Shown here in pieces: positions 28,151 through 37,005 of a DNA stretch of 64,000 nucleotides (its first letter is position 1; every line of letters begins with the position of its first letter). Origin of the DNA: JAKZVK01 sp965248255. GTDB lineage: Bacteria > Acidobacteriota > Terriglobia > Bryobacterales > UBA6623. The notes beneath the pieces were generated by a model. The model was not told the DNA's origin and made no database searches. It saw only the letters and a list, made by a program, of their open reading frames with translations. The translations under genes were made by a program, and so were the position numbers. The stretch is taken from positions 2,294,001-2,358,000 of the forward strand of contig CBDFIW010000004.1 in NCBI GenBank assembly GCA_965248255.1. Direction: 5' to 3'.

Positions 28151-28978
28151 GTGTAGTGCACCATAAATAATGTAACTTATATTGGCTTCCCATCGTCTCT
28201 ATTAACAGGAGGCATGGGATGCGAAGAGCACAACCAGTAACTTTGAACACAGCGCAATGCAAGCAGTTGGACCGCTACGCGCGCGGCCGCCAAGTCGCCG
28301 TTCGTCTCGCCCTGCGAGCCAGGATTGTCCTGCTGGCCGCCGACGGTCTCGAGAATAAGCAGATCGCCGCACAGCTCGGTGTCTCGCGGCAGTTGGTGGC
28401 CCGCTGGCGCACGCGCTTTCTCGAAAGCAGCATCGCCGGCACCCAACCCGGCCTGCCGCTCAAAAAGGGACGCGGCCAAACGATGACCCACGATTACAAG
28501 CGCAACGGCACGACCACCCTGTTTGCGGCGCTCAACAGCCTTGACGGCAGCGTGATCGCCGAGTGCATGCCCCGACACAGCCACCAGGAATGGCTGCGCT
28601 TCCTGCGCTTAATTGACCGCCGCACTCCCAAGGACAAACAGCTTCATCTCATCGTGGACAACTATGCCACCCACAAGCATGCCGCTGTGAAGCGTTGGCT
28701 CGATCGTCACCCGCGCTTCCACATTCATTTCACCCCGACCTCGGCGTCGTGGCTGAACATGGCCGAGCGATTCTTTCGCGATCTCACCGTCAAGCGCCTG
28801 CGCCGCGGCGTGTTTCGCAGCGTGGACGAGCTCGTCGCCGCCATTGACGACTACATCGCCCAGCACAACGGGCATCCCACGCCCTTCATCTGGACCGCGA
28901 CCGCCTCCGACATCCTCGAGAAAGTCAAGCGCGGACGTGCCGCCCTGCATAAGGTGCAATCTGCTTGACGCACTACAC
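28151..28978 (+). mobile_element. IS630-family insertion sequence (copy b2, internal deletion)
   Basis: 828 bp, the same element as 12566-13730 but in the other orientation and lacking 337 bp. TA duplications are at 28149-28150 and 28979-28980; ends GTGTAGTGC. The deletion joins SSIAG to TQPGLPLKKGRG in frame, so a shortened open reading frame results. Confidence 0.93.
28219..28968 (+). CDS. IS630 transposase with internal deletion (copy b2)
   Basis: 249 residues in one frame: the N-terminal helix-turn-helix of copy b1 fused to the catalytic domain from TQPGLPLKKGRGQ onward. The removed part includes the linker and the first catalytic Asp (LSLDEKSQ), while DNYATHKH and the WLNMAERFF acidic residue remain. 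It should therefore be catalytically dead, but could still bind the element ends. Strong AGGAGG lies 6 bases before ATG 28219. Confidence 0.88.
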   Translation: MRRAQPVTLNTAQCKQLDRYARGRQVAVRLALRARIVLLAADGLENKQIAAQLGVSRQLVARWRTRFLESSIAGTQPGLPLKKGRGQTMTHDYKRNGTTTLFAALNSLDGSVIAECMPRHSHQEWLRFLRLIDRRTPKDKQLHLIVDNYATHKHAAVKRWLDRHPRFHIHFTPTSASWLNMAERFFRDLTVKRLRRGVFRSVDELVAAIDDYIAQHNGHPTPFIWTATASDILEKVKRGRAALHKVQSA

Positions 28979-30043
28979 TAGGCCGCCGATCAGGTGAATC
29001 GGCCAGGGTTTCGAGAAATTGTCCGGTTGCTCGAGCCAAATCACAATCGTCGGCGTCTCTTGCAGGATGAGGTCTAACCGCCCGTTGCCGTTGAGGTCGT
29101 GAAACACCACGTTCATGCCGGTCAGCCGCTTCCCGCCGGGTTGCTGTGGCGCATGACGTCCGGTTACCTCGATCCGGTGTTCCCGAAACGCGATCTCACT
29201 CCCGCCGAGGTTCTCGAACCAGAAGATCCTTGCCTCGCCGCGGCTGCCCCCGAGGATGTCGAGGTCGCCGTCACCGTCCAGGTCCACGGGCTCGCTGTTG
29301 ATCGGCACCTTGACATTCGTAAGAACGTGCTCCTTCCACGCCGCGCCGTCGAGCGGGTCGGCCGGCAATTCGAACCACGAGATCTCTTTGAGCGGAAACT
29401 CCCTGTCTTCGTATCCGCTCACGCCCGGCAGTTGCTCGCCCTTATTGGGCGCGGTGACTTCGGGCCTCCCGTCGCCATCGAGATCGGCGAAGAACACGCG
29501 GATGTAGGAGCCGCGTTGATGCGCCGCCTGAGGCACCACCCGCGGCCACGTCCCCGCGCGAACGTTCTCGCTCGGGTTTTGAAAGTAGATCAGGTGGGCC
29601 AGCTCGCAAGCCACCACAATGTCGAGACGGCCATCGCCGTTGGCGTCGGCGATCGACACATCCTCGGCGGCTTTTGCTTCGTCGCCCTCGGCAAGCGTGA
29701 CGAGTTCCCAGCGGTCCGGGTCGTCCGAGCCGAAGGCGAGCCGGATGTGGTGGCTGTCTTCGTGGACGGAGACGATGTCGAGATGCCCGTCGCCGTCGAG
29801 GTCAGCCATCTTGAGCCCGTCGCCGCCCCGCAGAACGACCCCGCCGCTCAACTGCTCATCGTCGACGAGATGCTCTTTCCACGAGATGTACTGCCCGTCG
29901 AGCGTGCGGGCGCGCGTGGGCGTTTCCGCGACGGTCAGACTCTCCCGCGATGGGCCGCCCGGAACACAGCTCATCGCGAGCACGGCCAGGACCGTCACGG
30001 AGACAAGTATGGGCCCGGCATGCCGTGCCCGCCATCGAATCAC
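28973..30043 (-). pseudogene. FG-GAP-repeat lipoprotein, N-terminal part
   Basis: 5' part of the gene cut by IS630 copy b2; the ancestral protein is 637 residues. Starts at GTG 30043. Signal ends VLAVLAMSCVPG, a lipobox with Cys near residue 26. Then FG-GAP/VCBS-type blades with Ca-loop motifs: MADLDGDGHLDIVSVHED, IADANGDGRLDIVVA, FADLDGDGRPEVTAP, VDLDGDGDLDILGG and HDLNGNGRLDLILQ. These propellers are extracellular scaffolds. The stop comes from the TA/IS junction. Twelve bases after the RidA gene, and followed by the redoxin lipoprotein, so RidA, this protein and the redoxin form one operon. Confidence 0.87.
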
Positions 30044-30055
30044 GAAACGCCGCTC

Positions 30056-30514
30056 CTACGGCACCCACGCCACCATCTCGATCTCGACCTTGGTGCGCGA
30101 GTCGGGAAACTCGACGCCCACCGCCGAGCGAGAGGGCTTGTGGTTGGTGAAGAATTCGGCGTACGCCTTATTCATCGCCGGCTTCTCGACCTTGATGTCG
30201 GCCTGGTAGACGACCACTTTGAGGACGTTCTCGAGTGAACTGCCTACGGCCTCGAGATTGTCCTTGTGCCTTTGAAGAATCGTTCGCGTCTGTTCCTCTA
30301 CGCTACCGCCGAAATCGCTCGGACTGCCTCTTCGTGTCCCCGTCAATCCAGACGTAAACAACAAGTTCCCGACTCGTACGCCGGCTTTGTTCTTCTCGAC
30401 CTTGCCGCCGGCAGCCTTCGACGGGACAGCCATCGCCAGCGCCGCCATCCCCGCGGCCCCTCCCAACTTAGCCGCGTCGCGGATAAAGCCGCGGCGTTCA
30501 TCCTTCTTTGCCAT
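30056..30514 (-). CDS. Tat-exported RidA-family protein
   Basis: 152 residues. Start ATG 30514 has GGAGGAG 6 bases upstream. MAKKDERRGFIRDAAKLGGA is a twin-arginine signal followed by an Ala-rich hydrophobic stretch, then the RidA/YjgF/YER057c domain: GNLLFTSGLTGT, VEEQTRTILQRHKDNLEAVG, ENVLKVVVYQADI, and SRSAVGVEFP (Arg that binds the carboxylate) then KVEIEMVAWVP. Cytosolic RidA hydrolyses reactive 2-aminoacrylate; an exported form must act on another substrate. First gene of the operon with the FG-GAP/HEAT lipoprotein. Confidence 0.88.
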   Translation of the reverse strand: MAKKDERRGFIRDAAKLGGAAGMAALAMAVPSKAAGGKVEKNKAGVRVGNLLFTSGLTGTRRGSPSDFGGSVEEQTRTILQRHKDNLEAVGSSLENVLKVVVYQADIKVEKPAMNKAYAEFFTNHKPSRSAVGVEFPDSRTKVEIEMVAWVP

Positions 30515-30748
30515 GGAAAACTCCTCCTGAGTTTATGAAATCGTTCGATGTCCTGAGGGCCCGTGTCGTCGTCTGCGCAACACCGACACAAAACCGCAGT
30601 TTCGCAGCATTCTAACATCCCCACCTACGGCAGCGTTCCGATTCGTCGGTAAGCCCGCAAGCCTTGAATGAAACCAAGACGTGCTCATCGTACCCGCGTA
30701 GCCCAGGGTTCGAAGAGACCGACAGGCCACAGGCCGGGCGGGGTCAAG

Positions 30749-31786
30749 TCAAGCTTGCTGCACGGTTGCGGCCGGGTTCTCGACGCGGGGGTGTTCGGCC
30801 AGCCAGCGCTCGGCGTCGATCGCCGCCATGCAGCCGGTGCCGGCGGCGGTAACGGCCTGGCGATAGACGTGGTCTTGCGCGTCGCCAGAGGCGAACACGC
30901 CTTCGATGTTGGTGTAGGTGGAGTCGGGGGCGGTCTGGATGTAGCCGATGTCGTTCATGTCGAGCCACCCGCGGAAGATCTCGGTATTGGGCTTGTGACC
31001 GATGGCCAAAAAGAGCCCGCCAACGTCAAGCCGGGACGCCTCACCGGTCTTCACGTTCTTGAGCATGACGCCTTCCACTTCCTTGTCACCCAGCACGTCT
31101 TCGACCACGGTGTTCCAAACGAAGTGAATCTTCTCGTTCTGCCGCGCCCGCTCCTGCATGATCTTCGAGGCGCGCAGCTCGTCGCGCCGGTGGATCAGAT
31201 GCACTTCGGTGGCGAAGCGTGTCAGGAACAAAGACTCTTCCATCGCCGTGTCGCCGCCACCCACGACCGCGAGCTTCTGATCGCGAAAGAACGCGCCGTC
31301 GCACGTCGCGCAAGCCGAGACACCGTGGCCCAGCAGCCGCTTCTCGTTTTCGAGGTCGAGATACTGGGCCGACGCCCCGGTCGACACAATTACGGTATCG
31401 GTGAGGGAGGGTTTGGCTCCGTCGACCAGCAGCCGGAAGGGACGTTGGGAGAAATCCACGTGGGTGACCGTGCCGTAGCGGATGTCGGTCCCGAAGCGGG
31501 CCGCCTGGGCCTCGAACTTCTCCATCATCTCCGGCCCCATGATGCCATCGGGGAAGCCCGGATAGTTCTCGACGTCGGTCGTCGTGACGAGCTGTCCGCC
31601 GGGCTCGGGTCCTTGGAACAGCAGCGGCTTGAGGTTCGCACGGGCGGAGTAGAGGGCGGCGGTAAAGCCCGCCGGACCCGTGCCGATGATGATGATCGAG
31701 CGATGCTCGGCCGCGGAGAACTCAACGTTGTCAAACGCTGACAGGTCGGGCGTCGGGAAACTGGGGTCGCCGTTCGTATGGCTCAT
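30749..31786 (-). CDS. trxB: Thioredoxin-disulfide reductase
   Basis: 345 residues. FAD motif IIIIGTGPAGFTAALYSARA, the redox-active ACATCDGAFF (Cys-Ala-Thr-Cys), NADPH motif VVGGGDTAMEE with HRRDELRAS, and the C-terminal FAD motif GVFASGDAQDHVYRQAVTAAGTG. It reduces thioredoxin with NADPH. About 20 extra N-terminal residues precede the usual start, so an internal start is possible but no other ATG fits. Last gene of the trxA, glutaredoxin-like, trxB set on the minus strand; the gap to the glutaredoxin-like gene is 81 bases. Confidence 0.95.
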   Translation of the reverse strand: MSHTNGDPSFPTPDLSAFDNVEFSAAEHRSIIIIGTGPAGFTAALYSARANLKPLLFQGPEPGGQLVTTTDVENYPGFPDGIMGPEMMEKFEAQAARFGTDIRYGTVTHVDFSQRPFRLLVDGAKPSLTDTVIVSTGASAQYLDLENEKRLLGHGVSACATCDGAFFRDQKLAVVGGGDTAMEESLFLTRFATEVHLIHRRDELRASKIMQERARQNEKIHFVWNTVVEDVLGDKEVEGVMLKNVKTGEASRLDVGGLFLAIGHKPNTEIFRGWLDMNDIGYIQTAPDSTYTNIEGVFASGDAQDHVYRQAVTAAGTGCMAAIDAERWLAEHPRVENPAATVQQA

Positions 31787-31867
31787 GAATCGTACTCCCT
31801 GCGGTGTCTAGCCTTGATTGAAGGTCGGGGCGGCGGGCAACGTTCCTGCCCTTGCTCTCCCGACAGT

Positions 31868-32122
31868 CTACGGGATGCCCAGCAGGCGGGCCAGCTCGCC
31901 CAGCGGCGGATTGCCGTGATACGAACCGTCGATGTCGAACGTGGGGACACGGCGTTTGCCTTCGTTCTGCCTCATGACGAGTTCGGCGGCCTCTTCACTG
32001 TCGTCGATGTTGATCTCTTCAAACACGACGTCATTTCTTCTCAGAAACCACTTGGCGCGCCAACAATCGGCGCACCATCGTGTCGAATACATCTTGATGG
32101 CCATGCCGTGTCCCCGTTCCAT
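31868..32122 (-). CDS. Glutaredoxin/NrdH-like small redoxin
   Basis: 84 residues. MAIKMYSTRWCADCWRAKWF holds the CxxC (CADC) at the start of the fold, followed by INIDDSEEAAELV and the cis-Pro motif RRVPTFDIDG. The pattern fits mycoredoxin/NrdH-like glutaredoxins, which are reduced by thioredoxin reductase or a thiol. The start may be ATG 32122 or ATG 32104; AAGGGG lies before the first. Sixteen bases after trxA, and followed by trxB, its likely reductase. Confidence 0.9.
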   Translation of the reverse strand: MERGHGMAIKMYSTRWCADCWRAKWFLRRNDVVFEEINIDDSEEAAELVMRQNEGKRRVPTFDIDGSYHGNPPLGELARLLGIP

Positions 32123-32138
32123 GCCCCTTCTTTCCGGT

Positions 32139-32480
32139 TTACGCCGCCGGGGCCAGCGCTGTCAATTTGGCCGCCAAAGCCGGCTTTGGCGCCACGCCGA
32201 TGGACGTGTCGACGACCTCGCCTCCCCTGAAGAACAGGAGGGTCGGGATCGAGCGGATGCCGAACCGCCGGGCGACCTGAGGACTGTCGTCCACGTTGAC
32301 CTTGGCCACCTTCGCGCGCCCTTGAAACTCATCAGCCAGCTCTTCGATGACCGGCCCCTGGACCCGACAGGGACCGCACCATGGCGCCCAGAAATCCACC
32401 AACACGGGCTGATTGCTCTGGATCACCTCGTTGTCAAAAGTTTGGTCGGTTACGGTGATGTAGCTCTTGTTCTCTGCCAT
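32139..32480 (-). CDS. trxA: Thioredoxin
   Basis: 113 residues. Active site VDFWAPWCGPCRVQGP (WCGPC), cis-Pro in IRSIPTLLFFRGG. General cytosolic disulfide reductant. ATG 32480 follows GGAGCAACGATC. First gene of the minus-strand redox operon, divergent from the LytTR regulator. Confidence 0.96.
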   Translation of the reverse strand: MAENKSYITVTDQTFDNEVIQSNQPVLVDFWAPWCGPCRVQGPVIEELADEFQGRAKVAKVNVDDSPQVARRFGIRSIPTLLFFRGGEVVDTSIGVAPKPALAAKLTALAPAA

Positions 32481-32614
32481 GATCGTTGCTCCTTGTTTCT
32501 TAGATCACCGAGGGTCCGGTTAGGATGCGAAAAAAATGCAGGCGAGATTCCGTCGTGGCCGTATCCAAACTCTAGGCTGGACGCCACGCGCAACTCCCCG
32601 TTAGAGTGGGGGTG

Positions 32615-33409
32615 ATGCCGGACAAGCAGAAAGCGGCGGCCACCGTCAGCGCGCTGATCGTGGACGACGAGCTGCTCGCCCGCGAAGAGCTGGCTTTCCT
32701 GCTGAAGTCCTTCCCGGCGGTCGAGATCGTCGGCGGCGCGAGCGATGGCCTGGAAGCGTTGCGGCTCATCCGGCAGCTCGAGCCTGATCTGGTGTTCATG
32801 GATGTGCAGATGCCCGGTCTTGACGGGCTCGGCGTCGCCCGCAAGCTGGTTGAGGGCGGCGGGCCGCTGCCGCACCTCGTTTTCGCCACCGCCTATGACC
32901 AGTACGCTGTCGAGGCGTTCGAAGTCAACGCGATCGACTATCTGCTCAAGCCGATCGAAAAAGAGCGGCTGGCGACATCGATCGAAAGAGCGCAAAAACT
33001 GCTCGCATCTCCATCGCAACAGGCGAGTTCGATGGAGCGGCTCCTGGCGCAGCTTCAGAGCGGTCCCGCACGACCGGCCAAACTGCTGCTCAACAGCCGT
33101 GGCCGGTTGATCTTGGTTGACGCGGGCGATGTCATCTACGCCACCATCCAAGACGGCATCATCACGGTGGTCTCGATGCAGATCGAGGGCACGTCGAACT
33201 ACCGCACCATCGAAGAGCTACAGTCAAACCTCGAACCCAACACCTTCTGGCGTCCGCACCGCTCCTACTTGGTCAACATCAACAAGATTCAAGAAGTCGT
33301 CCCCTGGTTCAAGTCGAGCTACCAGCTTCGCATGAGCGACAAGAAGCAGACCGAGATCCCTGTGAGCCGCGCCCAGACGAAGCGCTTGCGGCAACTGTTC
33401 AAGCTGTAA
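32615..33409 (+). CDS. LytTR-family response regulator
   Basis: 264 residues from ATG 32615 (a GTG nine bases earlier is also open). Receiver domain: VSALIVDDELLAREELAFLL, phospho-acceptor Asp63 in DLVFMDVQMPGLDG, FATAYDQYAVEAF and the Lys in YLLKPIEKERL. A linker of about 40 residues then leads to a LytTR DNA-binding domain (IYATIQDGIITVVSM, RTIEELQSNLEPNTFWRPHRSYLVNINKIQEVVPWF). It should activate or repress target promoters when phosphorylated. No histidine kinase is adjacent, so it is an orphan here; the divergent trx operon might be a target but nothing shows it. Confidence 0.93.
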   Translation: MPDKQKAAATVSALIVDDELLAREELAFLLKSFPAVEIVGGASDGLEALRLIRQLEPDLVFMDVQMPGLDGLGVARKLVEGGGPLPHLVFATAYDQYAVEAFEVNAIDYLLKPIEKERLATSIERAQKLLASPSQQASSMERLLAQLQSGPARPAKLLLNSRGRLILVDAGDVIYATIQDGIITVVSMQIEGTSNYRTIEELQSNLEPNTFWRPHRSYLVNINKIQEVVPWFKSSYQLRMSDKKQTEIPVSRAQTKRLRQLFKL

Positions 33410-33429
33410 CTCTCAGGAAAGGCATTCAC

Positions 33430-34182
33430 ATGAAACTCGATGGATGTGTCGCCGTGGTCACCGGTGCGGGAACCGGCATGGGCCGGGCGATCGCCGAGCG
33501 GTTCGCCGCCGAGGGCGCCAAGGTGCTGGTGAACTATCGCGCCTCGCAAGCCGAGGCTGAGCAGGTCGTAGCCGGTATCGAGCGGACCGGCGGCGAGGCC
33601 GCGGCCCACCAGGCCGACGTCTCGAGCGATGCCGCAGCCCGCGCCATGATGACGGCGGTCGAAGAGCGTTGGGGACGGCTCGACATCCTCGTCAACAACG
33701 CCGGTTGGAGTAAGCTCACGCCTCATTACCAGTTGGAGGACTTGACCGACGAGATCTGGGACCGCACGCTCAACACCAACTTGCGCGGCGCCTTCTACTG
33801 CACCCGCGCCGCGGCCCCCCTGCTCAAGAAGCAGCCGGGCGCCTCGATCATCAATAACACGTCCGCTTCGGCCTGGCACGCCTCGGGCAGCTCGATCGTC
33901 TACGCGGCGTCGAAAGCCGCGCTGGTCAACATGACGAAGTCGCTCGCTCGCGTGTTGGCGCCCGAGATTCGGGTGAACGCGATCGCGCCAGGGCTGGTGC
34001 ATACGCGCTTCGCCGGCTGGCCGGAATCGACGTTCACCGAGGGAGAGAAAACCAGCCCGCTGAAGCGCATCACGACCGTCGAGGAGATCGCCAAGGTCTG
34101 CCTCTTCCTCGCTGCCGACGCGACCTCGATCACCGCCGAAACCATCCTGATTGACGCCGGCCGCACTCAGCTCGGTGGATAA
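33430..34182 (+). CDS. SDR-family oxidoreductase (FabG-like)
   Basis: 250 residues. Classical short-chain dehydrogenase: cofactor motif VTGAGTGMGRA, RASQ following strand 2 (NADP preference is plausible), NNAGWS, catalytic Ser in NNTSASAWHASG and YAASK (Tyr and Lys), then INAIAPGLVHTRF. Similar to 3-oxoacyl-ACP reductase and glucose-1-dehydrogenase-type enzymes; the substrate cannot be told. Twenty bases after the LytTR gene with AGGAAAGG before the start, so probably one transcript. Confidence 0.9.
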   Translation: MKLDGCVAVVTGAGTGMGRAIAERFAAEGAKVLVNYRASQAEAEQVVAGIERTGGEAAAHQADVSSDAAARAMMTAVEERWGRLDILVNNAGWSKLTPHYQLEDLTDEIWDRTLNTNLRGAFYCTRAAAPLLKKQPGASIINNTSASAWHASGSSIVYAASKAALVNMTKSLARVLAPEIRVNAIAPGLVHTRFAGWPESTFTEGEKTSPLKRITTVEEIAKVCLFLAADATSITAETILIDAGRTQLGG

Positions 34183-34287
34183 AGTAACGGCTGAATGGAG
34201 AAATCTGCCGCCTCCCCCATGATTCTGCTATCCTGCTGTTTCCAGAGCACCTAGACGCGGGGACTGGGTTGCTCGAAGGAGGTTCCG

Positions 34288-35601
34288 TTGGCAGGCCCGT
34301 CTCTCAAGATCAGCGACTCCCGTACATCCAAAGACTACTCGGTCGAGATCAAGAACCGTACGGTTCGGGCCCTCGATCTGCGCCCCATCAAGGAAGATCC
34401 TGACGAGTTCGGGATGATGAGCTACGACCCGGGCTACACGAACACGGCGTCGTGCACCAGCCGCATCACTTTCATCGACGGCGAGAAGGGGATCCTGCGC
34501 TACCGCGGCTACCCGATCGAGCAGTTGGCGGAGCACTGCAAATACGCCGAGGTCGCCTATTTGCTGCTGCACGGGGAGCTGCCCACCGCCTCCGAGCTCT
34601 CGCATTGGAATGAGGAAATCAACCACCATACGATGGTCCACGAGAACATCAAGAAGTTCGTGGACGGCTTCCTCTACGACGCCCATCCGATGGGGATGCT
34701 CGTCAGCTCGGTGGCGGCGCTGTCAACCTTCTATCCCGATGCCAAGAACATTCAAAGCCGCTCCAACCGCCGCCTACAACAGTTGCGGCTGATCGGCAAG
34801 ATGCCGACGCTGGCGGCCTATGCATTTCGGCACAGCCTGGGGTTGCCGTACGCCTATCCGGATAATGACCTGACCTATACCGAGAATTTCATGAATATGC
34901 TTTGGAAGAGGACGGAGCTGCGATACAAATCCAGCCCCGTGCTCGCCAAAGCTCTCGATGTACTCTTCATCCTGCACGCCGATCACGAGCAGAACTGTAG
35001 TACGAGTACGATGCGCATGGTAGCCAGCGCCAACTCCGATCCTTACGTAGCCACCGCGGCTGCGGCCGGCGCGCTCTACGGGCCGCTGCACGGCGGGGCG
35101 AATGAAGCCGTGCTGCAGATGCTCGACGAGATCGGATCGATGGACAAGATCCCTGACTTCATCAACCGCGTGAAGGCGGGCGAAGTCCGTCTGATGGGGT
35201 TCGGCCACCGCGTATACAAGAACTACGACCCGCGAGCCCGCATCATCCGCCAGATCGCCAACGAGGTCTTCGAGGTCACCGGCAAGAGCCCCAAGATCGA
35301 CCTTGCCAAGGAGTTGGAGCGCATCGCTCTCGAAGACGACTACTTCGTCAAGCGCAAGCTCTACCCCAACGTCGATTTCTATTCAGGAATCATCTACGAA
35401 GCGATGGGCTTCAGCCCGGAGATGTTCACGGTGCTGTTCGCGATTCCCCGCACCTCCGGTTGGCTGGCGCACTGGGAGGAGTTGATGGACGATCCCGAGC
35501 GCCGCATCGCCCGCCCGCGGCAGGTCTACCTGGGCCCCGAAGAAAAGGCGTTCGTCCCGATCGGCGAACGCTTGAGCCAAGCCAGAAGCGCGCGGAAGTA
35601 A
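34288..35601 (+). CDS. gltA: Citrate synthase
   Basis: 437 residues, hexameric-type length. Starts at TTG 34288 with GAAGGAGG five bases before it. Condenses acetyl-CoA with oxaloacetate, first TCA-cycle step. Motifs: GYTNTASCTSRITFIDG, GILRYRGYPIEQLA, HADHEQNCSTSTMR, GPLHGGANEAVLQML (His), FGHRVYKNYDPRA (His) and the catalytic Asp region VDFYSGIIYEAMG. Flanked by a non-TCA gene and the transporter, so no pathway operon is seen. Confidence 0.96.
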   Translation: MAGPSLKISDSRTSKDYSVEIKNRTVRALDLRPIKEDPDEFGMMSYDPGYTNTASCTSRITFIDGEKGILRYRGYPIEQLAEHCKYAEVAYLLLHGELPTASELSHWNEEINHHTMVHENIKKFVDGFLYDAHPMGMLVSSVAALSTFYPDAKNIQSRSNRRLQQLRLIGKMPTLAAYAFRHSLGLPYAYPDNDLTYTENFMNMLWKRTELRYKSSPVLAKALDVLFILHADHEQNCSTSTMRMVASANSDPYVATAAAAGALYGPLHGGANEAVLQMLDEIGSMDKIPDFINRVKAGEVRLMGFGHRVYKNYDPRARIIRQIANEVFEVTGKSPKIDLAKELERIALEDDYFVKRKLYPNVDFYSGIIYEAMGFSPEMFTVLFAIPRTSGWLAHWEELMDDPERRIARPRQVYLGPEEKAFVPIGERLSQARSARK

Positions 35602-35644
35602 CAGAATTGTCCGAACCGATTCCTCGCGTCGAACGCATGGCTGC

Positions 35645-36976
35645 CTACTCACTTCGCAGTACCCCCAGCGGTTTCTTGCCCAGGATGTGAAAACTGGCCA
35701 GCCACCCGGCAAGGTTGGCGACCAACGCCGTTCCGAAGACCGACACCACCAAAGGCACAACATCAAAGTGCGGTTGGGCGTCCAGGATCTGCTCGAGCAG
35801 CATCCGCGAGATCAAGGTCGCCAGCAAGCTCCCGAGCAAACCCGCGGTCACGCCAAGCAAGAGAAACTCCACCGAGAAGATCGCCGTCACCCGCCGCCGC
35901 GTCGCTCCCAGAGCTTTCAGAATCGCCGTCTCATGAATCCGCCGGAACCGCGTCGCCATCACACTCGACACCAGGATCATGATGCCGCCCAAGATCGCGA
36001 ACGCTGAGATGAAGCGGATCACGACGGCGATCTGATCGATCACCTCCTGCACGATCCGCAGCACGTCGGCCACGCTGATCACGGTCACGCTCGGGAAGCG
36101 CTCGAACGCGAGCCGTTGCAGATCCGCGGCCTGGTCCGGTGCGATACGGACCGAGCCGTAGTAGATGGCGGGAACCTCCTCGAGAGCATTGGGCGTGAGG
36201 AAGAAGCTGACCGTTGAACCGGGCCGGATGGCTTCGGTGCGATGGATGGCGGCGACTTCGACGGCGATCTGCCCGCCGCCGACTTGCCACTCGAGCCGCG
36301 ACCCCACGTCGATGCCGAGCCTCTCGGCGGTGGACTCCCGGACCGATGCCAGAAACGCGGCGCCTGCCTTTCGGCCTTCCTCAGGGCTCCACCAACGGCC
36401 GCGAATCACCTCCGTGTGCTCGGGTTTTTGCTCGCTCCAGGTGACGCTGCGTGTGGTCCAGCGGCGGCGGCGGCGTCCTTGCTCGGCGTTGATTTGCTCG
36501 AGCGGCACCCCATCGACTGTTAGCAGCCGTGCCGCCACCGACGGTGTGAATTCGACGTCGCCTTCGATGCCGGGATAGCCCTCAAGCAAGTCGCGCAACC
36601 CGTCTCGATCCTCGCCGGCGATGTTGACCATGAAGAGGTTCGGCATATCGGGCGGCGCGCTGCGCACCATCTGGGCCACCAGCGAGGACTGAATCAGATA
36701 CACCGCGAGCGTGAATGTGACACCGATGCCGAGCGCCACGAGGATCGCGTCGGCGTGGACGCCTGGGCGGTGTAGGTTGGCGATGCCGTGCCGCAACGAC
36801 GGCGGCAGCCTCCAGGGGAGCCGGCGCGGCAGCGTCCGCAACAGCCGAAGCAGTCCGTGGGACACCAGCCCCAGCACGGCCAGACTGCCGAGCGACCCTA
36901 CGGCAAACCAGGCCCCGAGTTCGAAGGAGTCGCTGACCCAAGCGGCCAAGCCGGCCAGCGCCGCCACGATGAGCAC
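35645..36976 (-). pseudogene. YbbP-like ABC exporter permease, C-terminal part of fused gene
   Basis: C-terminal half of an ABC transporter permease of the FtsX/MacB/YbbP type, joined to the ATPase-containing half by one base in the A8 tract at 37005-36998; just after that tract, in this frame, the residues read PASLRFAVLIVAALAG. It contains membrane helices (LIVAALAGLAAWVSDSF, GVTFTLAVYLIQSSLV), a periplasmic domain, and the three-helix FtsX motif (VVIRFISAFAILGGIMILV, AIFSVEFLLLGVTAGLLGS, VVPLVVSVFGTALVANLAG) with the coupling sequence RRIHETAILKALGATRRRV. The ORF as drawn starts at a CTG/GTG-type codon and would not be made alone. Confidence 0.85.
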
Positions 36977-36997
36977 GGCGAACCGCAGCGAGGCGGG

Positions 36998-37005
36998 TTT
37001 TTTTT
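36998..37005. repeat. T8 (A8 on coding strand) tract at the exporter frameshift
   Basis: Eight A residues on the minus strand in SEKK|KPASL. The frame upstream ends in out-of-frame residues and the permease continues in the neighbouring frame. One added A gives a continuous reading frame. Confidence 0.9.
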
